Made by a program: the position numbers and the translations under genes
Assembly (NCBI GenBank): GCA_016931315.1
Contig: JAFGFB010000093.1
Location: forward strand, 1-40,271
Direction: 5' to 3'
From: Anaerolineae bacterium
GTDB lineage: Bacteria; Chloroflexota; Anaerolineae; B4-G1; SLSP01
DNA length: 40,271 nt
Part shown: one piece after another, positions 26,016 through 32,276 of the stretch
Layout: each line of letters begins with the position of its first letter
Position numbering within the stretch: position 1 is the stretch's first letter
The notes under the pieces: model-generated
Databases searched by the model: none
The model's input: only the letters and a program-made list of their open reading frames with translations
Told to the model about the DNA's origin: nothing

Positions 26016-26783
26016 ATGGCTAAATCGCAAATCAACCTGATCGCTCTTCCTGGTATTCCAGATATTGTGCCAGGTGATGATCTCCCTGCGGTGATTCTGG
26101 CAGCGTTGGAACGAGCTAATCTGCGCTTACAGAGTGGCGATGTAGTGGTGGTGACACAAAAAATCGTTTCCAAAGCCGAAGGATGCGCAATCCCCCTGGA
26201 AACCATCATCCCATCGCCGAAGGCTCTGGCGCTTGCCGAGGTAACGGACAAAGACCCGCAGCTTGTCGAAGTAATCCTGCGCGAGTCGCGCGGCGTGATC
26301 CGCCAACGTGGGGGGACGCTTATTATGGAAACCCGTCATGGCTGGATTTGCGCGAATGCGGGTGTAGATCGCTCCAACGTTGGAGGCGCCCTGGGCGAAG
26401 TGGCGCTTCCCTTGCCCCCCGACCCCGATACATCAGCACAGCACATTCGCGAGGCGCTACAAAAAGCTACCGGCGCCGATATTGCAGTGCTCATCACCGA
26501 TACGCATGGGCGCCCCTGGCGTGAGGGCACAGTCAACGTCACCATTGGCAGCGCGGGGATGATGCCGCTGGCTGATCTGCGCGGCACAGTAGACCGTTAT
26601 GGCTACATCCTGCGGGCGACCATCGTCGCCCGCGCAGATGAGTTGGCAGCAGCATCCGGGCTACTGATGGGGCAGGCTGGCGAAGGCATACCTGTAGTTC
26701 TGATTCGAGGTGCGGAATATCCGCGCGGCGCCGGGCGCTCGACCCAGATGCAACGCCCACCGGAGCGCGATCTGTTTCGTTGA
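26016..26783 (+). CDS. cofE: Coenzyme F420-0:L-glutamate ligase
   Basis: Adds glutamates to F420-0 with GTP, forming the polyglutamate tail of F420. The family blocks are VVVVTQKIVSKAEG (48-61), the metal-binding HGWICANAGVDRSNV, AVLITDTHGRPWREG, and DLRGTVDRYGYILRATIVARADELAAA. The length of 255 residues corresponds to archaeal CofE and the ligase half of actinobacterial FbiB; the FbiB reductase domain is absent. It lies 106 nt after npdG with no obvious promoter between, so co-transcription is likely. No other F420 biosynthesis gene is in the window. Confidence 0.93.
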   Translation: MAKSQINLIALPGIPDIVPGDDLPAVILAALERANLRLQSGDVVVVTQKIVSKAEGCAIPLETIIPSPKALALAEVTDKDPQLVEVILRESRGVIRQRGGTLIMETRHGWICANAGVDRSNVGGALGEVALPLPPDPDTSAQHIREALQKATGADIAVLITDTHGRPWREGTVNVTIGSAGMMPLADLRGTVDRYGYILRATIVARADELAAASGLLMGQAGEGIPVVLIRGAEYPRGAGRSTQMQRPPERDLFR

Positions 26784-26837
26784 GTCTCAGTCAGAAGTTC
26801 AGAAATCACTTCCTTTTAGTAACCTTTTGGGCCAGGA

Positions 26838-26866
26838 TTGCCACTTTAGTGGTGGATCAAGATAAT
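26838..26866 (+). promoter_or_regulatory. Promoter of the LLM/flavoprotein operon with overlapping palindrome
   Basis: TTGCCA (26838-26843), 17-base spacer, GATAAT (26861-26866). The perfect palindrome CCACTTTAGTGG (26841-26852) overlaps the -35 box and the first half of the spacer, a typical operator position. Confidence 0.6.
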
Positions 26867-26892
26867 TTTCATCTAGTACAAAGGAGACGATC

Positions 26893-27900
26893 ATGCCACA
26901 GACCGAAATTCCACGGGTTGCAATGTACCTTCAGGATGCCCACCCCATCCGCGACGGGATGAATTACGCACGCTATGCTGAGGAGCGCGGTTTCGAGGCA
27001 GTCTGGCAAGCAGAGAGCCGCCTGGTACGTGATGCGATTGTTCCGATGGCGGCCTTTGCTGCTGTAACCGAGCACATCAAAGTCGGCTCCGGGGTTATAA
27101 ACAACTGGACACGCAACATTGGCCTGCTTGCCGCTACCTTCCTCACGCTCGACGACCTGGCGCCCAATCGCATCATCTGCGGTATTGGCGCATGGTGGGA
27201 TCCCTTGGCGCGCAACGTCGGCATTGAACGGCGCAAGCCCTTGCTCGCCATGCGCGAGACCGTTGAGGTATTGCGCCGCCTGCTTGCCCTGGAGAATGTC
27301 ACCTTCCACGGAGAATTTCACCATGTAGATGGCATCGAGTTGGACGTAGTACACGGACGGCGTGAGCCGCGTCATGTCCCCATCATGATCGGCGCGACCG
27401 GAGATAAGATGATGGAGATGACGGGCGAGATTGCCGATGGGGCGGTTCTCAACTATTGCGTGCCGCCAGAGTACAATGATAAGGCGATGGAGTTGCTGGA
27501 CATTGGGGCACGCCGCGTAGGACGTACCGTCTATGATCTTGACCGTCCGCAGCTGGTGGTCTGTTCCGTCCACGAAGACCACGACGAAGCTATTCGTGGC
27601 GCCAAGATGCTCCTCACCCAATATCTGGCACAACAGCCACACATTGCCAAAGCCAGCGGCGTGACACAAGACGTCGTAGACAAAATCCAAAGCATCCTCG
27701 GCTGGCCCGCCACCAAGGAACAAATCAAACAAGCTATGGTTTACGTACCCGACGACCTGGTGTTGCGCATCACCGCCACCGGCACGCCAGCCGAAGTCGT
27801 CGCCAAGGTACAAGAATATATCAAACGCGGCGCCACCTGCCCCATTCTATATCCTCTGGGCGATGTAAAATTGATGATTGACACATTCGCGACCCAATAG
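26893..27900 (+). CDS. LLM-class F420-dependent oxidoreductase (Mer-like)
   Basis: Luciferase-like TIM barrel that uses F420 in place of FMN. The 335-residue protein shows the group's pattern: an N-terminal strand VAMYLQD, then [27 protein letters not shown] with the conserved [52 protein letters not shown] and a C-terminal [18 protein letters not shown] segment. It is most like methylene-tetrahydromethanopterin reductase (Mer) and related LLM proteins; the substrate is not determinable. AAGGAG lies 6 nt before the ATG. The neighbouring npdG and cofE support F420 rather than FMN use. It is 31 nt upstream of the flavoprotein gene, so the two are co-transcribed. Confidence 0.9.
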   Translation: MPQTEIPRVAMYLQDAHPIRDGMNYARYAEERGFEAVWQAESRLVRDAIVPMAAFAAVTEHIKVGSGVINNWTRNIGLLAATFLTLDDLAPNRIICGIGAWWDPLARNVGIERRKPLLAMRETVEVLRRLLALENVTFHGEFHHVDGIELDVVHGRREPRHVPIMIGATGDKMMEMTGEIADGAVLNYCVPPEYNDKAMELLDIGARRVGRTVYDLDRPQLVVCSVHEDHDEAIRGAKMLLTQYLAQQPHIAKASGVTQDVVDKIQSILGWPATKEQIKQAMVYVPDDLVLRITATGTPAEVVAKVQEYIKRGATCPILYPLGDVKLMIDTFATQ

Positions 27901-27931
27901 CACCCAAAGGCTATTTGACACAGGAGGCTCC

Positions 27932-29005
27932 ATGGCAGATTTGACTACGCAGATCAACGGACTCACCCTTGCACATCCGGTGATGCCGGCAGCGGGACCG
28001 CCAGTACGCGATGGGAAAGCGCTACTTGCGTGTGCCGCAGGCGGAGCTGCAGCATTGGTGACCAAGACAATCTCCGTTAGGGCAGCAGAGGTTCCAAGTC
28101 CCAATATGGCAGATTTCAAAACCTACTTCCTCAACACGGAGCTCTGGTCAGAACTCCCGCCGGAACAATGGCTGGAGCAAGAATATGCCATCACACGCCA
28201 GGCAGGACTCCCTACCATTATCAGCCTGGGGTACAGCACGGAGGACATTGCCTTACTAGCGCCGCAAGTCGCCCCCTTTGCCGATGCCCTCGAGCTGAGC
28301 ACGCACTACATCAGCAGCGACCCAGGACCTATGCAGAATGCCATCCGCGCAGCCAAAGCCACCGGACTCCCTGTCTGGGTCAAGATGAGCCCCTTCCGCG
28401 AGCCACAAGCGCTGGCGTTAGCAGCGCAAGAAGCCGGCGCAGATGGTATCGTTGCCGTCAACTCCTTCGGCCCTGCCTTTGGGGTGGATATCGAACACGG
28501 GGGACGGCTATGGATGGGAGGCAAAGGCTATGGCTGGATGTCAGGACCTGCGTTGAAGCCAATCGCGTTGCGCATGGTTTACGATATCGCCAGAACCGTA
28601 GAAGTTCCCGTTATCGGTGTAGGCGGCATCACTACCGGTGCGGATGTAGTGGAGTTTCTCATGGCAGGCGCCAGCGCGGTTCAGGTATGCACCGCAGCGA
28701 TCACCAACGGGCCTCAGATCTACGGAAAGATCGCCACACAACTCGGGAAATGGCTCGATGAGCATGGGTATACTTCGGTGGAAGAAATTCGCGGGTTGGC
28801 GCTACGGCAACCCATTCCAAACATGACCCAACCGCCACGCTTGCGCGTGGACCGCTGTATCGGCTGCAATCGTTGCGTCACGAGCTGCGTCTATGAGGCG
28901 CTCTATCTGGTAGAGAAAAAAATCCATATTCACGAGCAACGCTGCGCGAAATGTGGTCTGTGCATCAGTCGTTGCCCGGTAGATGCGTTGCTCCCAAACA
29001 ATTAA
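27932..29005 (+). CDS. Dihydroorotate-dehydrogenase-like flavoprotein with C-terminal 2x[4Fe-4S]
   Basis: An FMN-binding TIM barrel (1-280) fused to a bacterial-type ferredoxin domain (about 305-352). The barrel has LVTKTIS (Lys45), the flavin region WVKMSPF (Lys151), AVNSFGPAFG and the phosphate-binding GVGGITTGADVVEFLMAGASAVQV. The two clusters use Cys309, 312, 315, 319 and Cys338, 341, 344, 348. The layout resembles PreA or class 1B DHOD. However, the usual NxSCPN active-site loop is replaced by ELSTHYIS (121-128), so the catalytic Cys is absent and the substrate may not be dihydroorotate. The start has AGGAGG 4 nt upstream. It shares an operon with the F420-type oxidoreductase. Confidence 0.82.
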   Translation: MADLTTQINGLTLAHPVMPAAGPPVRDGKALLACAAGGAAALVTKTISVRAAEVPSPNMADFKTYFLNTELWSELPPEQWLEQEYAITRQAGLPTIISLGYSTEDIALLAPQVAPFADALELSTHYISSDPGPMQNAIRAAKATGLPVWVKMSPFREPQALALAAQEAGADGIVAVNSFGPAFGVDIEHGGRLWMGGKGYGWMSGPALKPIALRMVYDIARTVEVPVIGVGGITTGADVVEFLMAGASAVQVCTAAITNGPQIYGKIATQLGKWLDEHGYTSVEEIRGLALRQPIPNMTQPPRLRVDRCIGCNRCVTSCVYEALYLVEKKIHIHEQRCAKCGLCISRCPVDALLPNN

Positions 29006-29015
29006 TCCCATTATT

Positions 29016-29058
29016 AGGCAATTATGCGGCGGCGCTTCGCGCCGCCGCATAATTGCCT
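29016..29058. terminator. Perfect bidirectional hairpin terminator
   Basis: A perfect 20-bp inverted repeat (29016-29035 and 29039-29058) with loop TTC, very GC-rich near the loop and AT-rich at the base. It lies between convergent genes, 10 nt after the flavoprotein stop and 32 nt before the zinc-ribbon stop, and probably serves both strands. Confidence 0.8.
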
Positions 29059-29090
29059 CTTTCGCTGCCACGTTAGCAGCAAACCAACCT

Positions 29091-29744
29091 TTATTTCACC
29101 CCAGTCTTGGCTCCGCACTCCGGGCAAAATTTAGCGTTCGGGTCCAAAAGCGTGCCGCATTCTGTACAGTGCAGCTCCACTTTTAGTTTCGCCCCACACT
29201 CTGGGCAGAACTTGGCATTTGTCGCTAAGGATGCTCCACAATTGGGGCAAGAGGCCCGAATGGTTTGACGCCATTCCTTCTGCTCCAAATGTTTATCTTC
29301 CTCTGCCATCGCCGCATGCGCCCAGACTTCCTCAACAGAACGGCTGGCTTGCGCTGCCGACATCTCCACGCCCAGGTCCGGCGCACAATTCTTGCACAAC
29401 CCACGCTTCTCATTCCAACAACTCTTCCGACAAACCCAACTCGAACATCGGGGGCACTGCGCAAACGCGGGTCGGATTTCTTCCGCGGCCTCTTTGAAAG
29501 CCTCATCATGCGCCCGCTGCCACGCTGCGGAACGCACCCGCTCGCCTACGTCAGCGGCACGGCTGAAGACGCCGCCGAATAGCCCGCTAGCCGCGTCCAA
29601 CACCGAAGCTGCCGTCCCAGTAGCCCAGGCGCTGAAGCGCGTCCGAAAACCCGAACCGCAACGATCGCAATGGAACTCAAACTGAAAACCGCGATCAGTG
29701 CTCAAATCACTATAGTTAGAAGTAAAAGCAATCTGATCTTCCAT
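29091..29744 (-). CDS. Multi-zinc-ribbon protein of unknown function
   Basis: A 217-residue soluble protein with at least four Cys-pair sites. FHCDRCGSGFRTRF lies near the N-terminus; QCPRCSSWVCRKSCW with LCKNCAPDLG forms a central treble-like cluster; CPNCGASLATNAKFCPECGAK and CTECGTLLDPNAKFCPECGAK are two near-identical zinc ribbons at the C-terminus. A Gly/Ala-rich segment, LDAASGLFGGVFSRAADVGERVRSAA, links the first and second sites. The N-terminal MEDQIAFTSNYSDLSTDRGFQFEF block looks strongly conserved as I recall it from similar bacterial proteins (unverified). The ATG has GGAGGAG upstream. It has its own strong promoter and no linked partner gene. Confidence 0.85.
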   Translation of the reverse strand: MEDQIAFTSNYSDLSTDRGFQFEFHCDRCGSGFRTRFSAWATGTAASVLDAASGLFGGVFSRAADVGERVRSAAWQRAHDEAFKEAAEEIRPAFAQCPRCSSWVCRKSCWNEKRGLCKNCAPDLGVEMSAAQASRSVEEVWAHAAMAEEDKHLEQKEWRQTIRASCPNCGASLATNAKFCPECGAKLKVELHCTECGTLLDPNAKFCPECGAKTGVK

Positions 29745-29794
29745 AAATCTTGCTCCTCCATGACACACACAGATCAAAACAGCAACAACACGGC

Positions 29795-29823
29795 ATTATA
29801 CACCCGCTGCCCACGACTGCCAA
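29795..29823 (-). promoter_or_regulatory. Promoter of the zinc-ribbon gene
   Basis: Minus strand TTGGCA (29818-29823), 17-base spacer, perfect TATAAT (29795-29800), leaving a leader of about 45 nt with the GGAGGAG ribosome site. Confidence 0.75.
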
Positions 29824-29942
29824 AGTTGGATATAGGGTAAATGTCGCACAAGAAATTGATGTATTGGAATGCGCCAGGCACTGTGCCGGCGCCGCGCCCC
29901 AAAACACCTTATCACAGCCATCAGGCAAACGCTGGAAAGCCC

Positions 29943-30770
29943 CTACTCTCCCCGTGCCAGGGGGAGAATCAGGCAACTCGGACCACCACCGCCTTTCACA
30001 AACTCCAATAGATCGAGTATGTGAACTTTAATACCCGCACGCACTAACGCTGTGATGGCCGTTTCGTTGTGCTGCTCGACAATGACCTCGCCTGGACCTA
30101 ATGTGATCACATTGCCACTGATGAAATCCCGTCTTGGGAGGTGCACTGCCTCAAATCCTGCCAACAGGCCATCAGGCAACACACCCGCACCGACCATGAT
30201 TTGGTGCGGGCCAATCACACTCATCACGCCACCTAAATGCAGAGAAGGTGCAGGGACAGGAATCACCCGCACAGCATAACCTAACTCGCCCAACAGCACA
30301 CTGAGCTGACGCACGCCCTCCGCATTGGTACGCCCCGAAAGCCCCACAAAGGCAACATCGCCGGCAAGGATGACATCGCCACCTTCAGCAGTTCCCGGCG
30401 CCTCAATATGACCAATTTCTGGAATCCCTCGCGCAGACAAGGCTGCCGCCATCCATGTCGCCTCACTCTCCCGTGTTGGCAGCCCCATCCGCATACGAAC
30501 GAAGCCTGAGGCCGTCCCAACTGCCACATCCTGCACAAAAACGGCATTCGGTTTCCCAGGCGGCTCTTCGAGCACAAGGACTTCTGCGCCGTAAGCTGTC
30601 AGCATCTCCCGCAATAGTCGGTGTTGTTCCAGCGCCGCGGCAGCTTCGACGGTCGCATGAAAGTTGTGTGCGGCAAGTTCATCCGCCCCCACGCCGCAAA
30701 ATGCCAACCCTGGGGGGCAAACCACCACTTGGCGCAAAGGCGCACCCTCATTGTAGGCTGCCAAAATCAC
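29943..30770 (-). CDS. Dimethylarginine dimethylaminohydrolase-like (guanidino-modifying) enzyme
   Basis: Member of the amidinotransferase/DDAH superfamily, whose enzymes hydrolyse or transfer guanidino groups through a Cys nucleophile. The candidate catalytic set is complete: Asp81 in NAVFVQDVAV, Glu129 in GTAEGGDVI, His178 in SLHLGGVMSVIG and Cys266 in GGGGPSCLILPL. The 275-residue length fits DDAH (citrulline plus dimethylamine from methylated arginine) better than arginine deiminase (about 400). Another small guanidino substrate is possible. The start is a GTG; the ribosome site is weak. It is transcribed alone, just downstream of a MITE-like element that separates it from ppk2. Confidence 0.87.
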   Translation of the reverse strand: MILAAYNEGAPLRQVVVCPPGLAFCGVGADELAAHNFHATVEAAAALEQHRLLREMLTAYGAEVLVLEEPPGKPNAVFVQDVAVGTASGFVRMRMGLPTRESEATWMAAALSARGIPEIGHIEAPGTAEGGDVILAGDVAFVGLSGRTNAEGVRQLSVLLGELGYAVRVIPVPAPSLHLGGVMSVIGPHQIMVGAGVLPDGLLAGFEAVHLPRRDFISGNVITLGPGEVIVEQHNETAITALVRAGIKVHILDLLEFVKGGGGPSCLILPLARGE

Positions 30771-30785
30771 CTGCCTGAAATACTG

Positions 30786-30979
30786 CCAGTTTTGTAACTG
30801 TTCAGCGTTCTCCCGCTTACCACGACGAAGAGCGGCTAAAGCCGCACTTTTAGAGAGTGTTTTTCACTGCCGCGCGAAACGCCGTACTCGGCGCCGCGGC
30901 AGCGAAAAACACTCGTTCTACCGGGCTTTAGCCCGAAATTTGTGCATCACGACGGAAGTCTGAACAATTACCCAGTTTT
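30786..30979. mobile_element. MITE-like element of 178 bp with terminal inverted repeats and 8-bp direct repeats
   Basis: Inverted ends GTAACTGTTCAG (30794-30805) and CTGAACAATTAC (30960-30971) match at 11 of 12 positions. They are flanked immediately by perfect direct repeats CCAGTTTT (30786-30793 and 30972-30979). Inside are GCGGCTAAAGCCGC (30832-30845), a 20-bp near-perfect inverted repeat (30855-30874 and 30895-30914, one mismatch) holding a small hairpin CGCCG-TACT-CGGCG, and CGGGCTTTAGCCCG (30922-30935). No coding capacity. The likely interpretation is a non-autonomous transposable element with a target duplication. Confidence 0.7.
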
Positions 30980-30986
30980 CAACAAA

Positions 30987-31031
30987 GATGGGAGATCAAG
31001 CCGGCGATCATTCCGGCAACTATCTCCCATC
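30987..31031 (-). terminator. Two-tier hairpin after ppk2
   Basis: Outer arms GATGGGAGAT and ATCTCCCATC pair perfectly, with an inner GCCGG / CCGGC stem. On the minus strand it follows the ppk2 stop by about 35 nt and is followed by TTTGTTG, a weak U-rich tail. Confidence 0.55.
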
Positions 31032-31065
31032 AACGAAACTAACCGGCAAAGACAAAGCGCAGACG

Positions 31066-31962
31066 TCAATACTTCTCCGGAACAAAAGTCTGATCGGTAA
31101 TTGGCGGGCGCACGTAGCCAATATCTTCCTGGCGCGGCGGCAACTGCATGGGTTCGGGCGTCAAATCCTGATAAGGAATTAGCGAAAGGAAGTGGCTGAT
31201 GCAGTTCAAACGCGCGCGTTTTTTGTTGTCAGCATTGACCACATACCAAGGCGCCTGTTTGATATCCGTATACTTGAACATCTCATCTTTAGCTCTGGAG
31301 TATTCAACCCAGCGCGTGCGGGATTCCAGGTCCATTGGACTAAGTTTCCAGCGTCGGGTGGGATCATCCAAACGCGCCTGGAAGCGCCGCTCCTGCTCAG
31401 CATCACTCACAGAGAACCAATATTTCACCACAATAATGCCCGAACGCACCAACATCCGCTCAAACTCTGGAGCGGAGCGCAGAAATTCGCGATATTCTTC
31501 CTCTGTGCAGAAACCCATCACCCGTTCAACACCCGCACGGTTATACCAACTGCGATCGAAGAAGACAATCTCGCCAGCCGCCGGCAGATGCGGCACATAA
31601 CGCTGGAAGTACCATTGAGTTTTTTCACGCTCGGTAGGCACGCCCAAGGCAACCACACGTGCATAACGAGGATTTAGCGGCTCGGTAAAGCGCTTGATCG
31701 TTCCTCCCTTGCCTGCCGCATCACGCCCCTCGAAGAGTGCCACAATCTTGAGACCTTCCTGCTTCACCCAACCCTGCAACTTAACCAGCTCAATGTGCAA
31801 CTTTCGCAACTCGCGATAGTAATCACGGCTGGAGATGCTTTTGATCTTCTCCCGGGTAGCTTCCGAAAGATCGGGCATTTCTGGTGTTGGTTCGGTGGGT
31901 TCCTCAACTACAACTGGCGCCTTCGCACTTTTTTCGTCCTTCTTGTGCTTCTTCTTCCCCAT
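31066..31962 (-). CDS. ppk2: Polyphosphate kinase 2
   Basis: Transfers phosphate between polyphosphate and nucleotides, generally making ATP or GTP from NDP and polyP. After a Lys-rich N-terminus, Walker A is EGRDAAGKGGTIKRF (78-92; Asp81, Lys85) and Walker B is FFDRSWYNRAGVERVMGF (135-152; Asp136, Arg137). The lid segment with ARLDDPTRRWKLSPMD and the SRAKDEMFKYTD block (about 200-238) complete the family profile. At 298 residues it is a single-domain PPK2, most like class I (NDP-phosphorylating), though subclass cannot be proven by eye. AAGGAGG lies 5 nt before the ATG, and a strong promoter is present. Confidence 0.94.
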   Translation of the reverse strand: MGKKKHKKDEKSAKAPVVVEEPTEPTPEMPDLSEATREKIKSISSRDYYRELRKLHIELVKLQGWVKQEGLKIVALFEGRDAAGKGGTIKRFTEPLNPRYARVVALGVPTEREKTQWYFQRYVPHLPAAGEIVFFDRSWYNRAGVERVMGFCTEEEYREFLRSAPEFERMLVRSGIIVVKYWFSVSDAEQERRFQARLDDPTRRWKLSPMDLESRTRWVEYSRAKDEMFKYTDIKQAPWYVVNADNKKRARLNCISHFLSLIPYQDLTPEPMQLPPRQEDIGYVRPPITDQTFVPEKY

Positions 31963-32091
31963 GATGGCCTCCTTTCAAAACAGTCTTGGGTGACACCTAT
32001 TCCAGTAGAGAATACAGAGCGCTACGGCACCGCATACAATTGCGGATAAGCAGGGAGCCTCAAAGTGTCGCGCGCTTAAAATATTGCTTTT

Positions 32092-32120
32092 AGTGTAGCA
32101 CTACATAGCAAAATTGACAA
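32092..32120 (-). promoter_or_regulatory. Promoter of ppk2
   Basis: Minus strand TTGTCA (32115-32120), 17-base spacer, TACACT (32092-32097). The leader is about 120 nt with no recognisable riboswitch. The rest of the 314-bp gap (32121-32276) holds only repeat B copy 2 and AT-rich sequence. Confidence 0.65.
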
Positions 32121-32224
32121 GAACAGTTTCCCTACGGGGTATACGTCAAATTATTGGTCGCATAACACTACATATCACGCATGGTATGCCTGTTTGAGGC
32201 GGGGTAAAAAAGATCCTCTTCGTT

Positions 32225-32273
32225 TGTTTGCACAACCTCTTCCAGTTTTCCCCAACAATCTGTCCTATACCCT
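32225..32273. repeat. Repeat family B copy 2
   Basis: 49-bp core identical at 47 positions to 13584-13632, starting TGTTTGCACAACCTCTTCCA. Here the CTGTTCAG-type ends seen at copy 1 are missing. It lies 3 bp past the metH stop, so it is transcribed in the metH 3' region unless termination occurs first. Confidence 0.75.
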
Positions 32274-32276
32274 TCC

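Noticed and set aside
26869-27813. 314-codon frame antisense to the LLM oxidoreductase
   Set aside because: Low-complexity, histidine-rich translation with no family motif; it mirrors a confident gene on the other strand.
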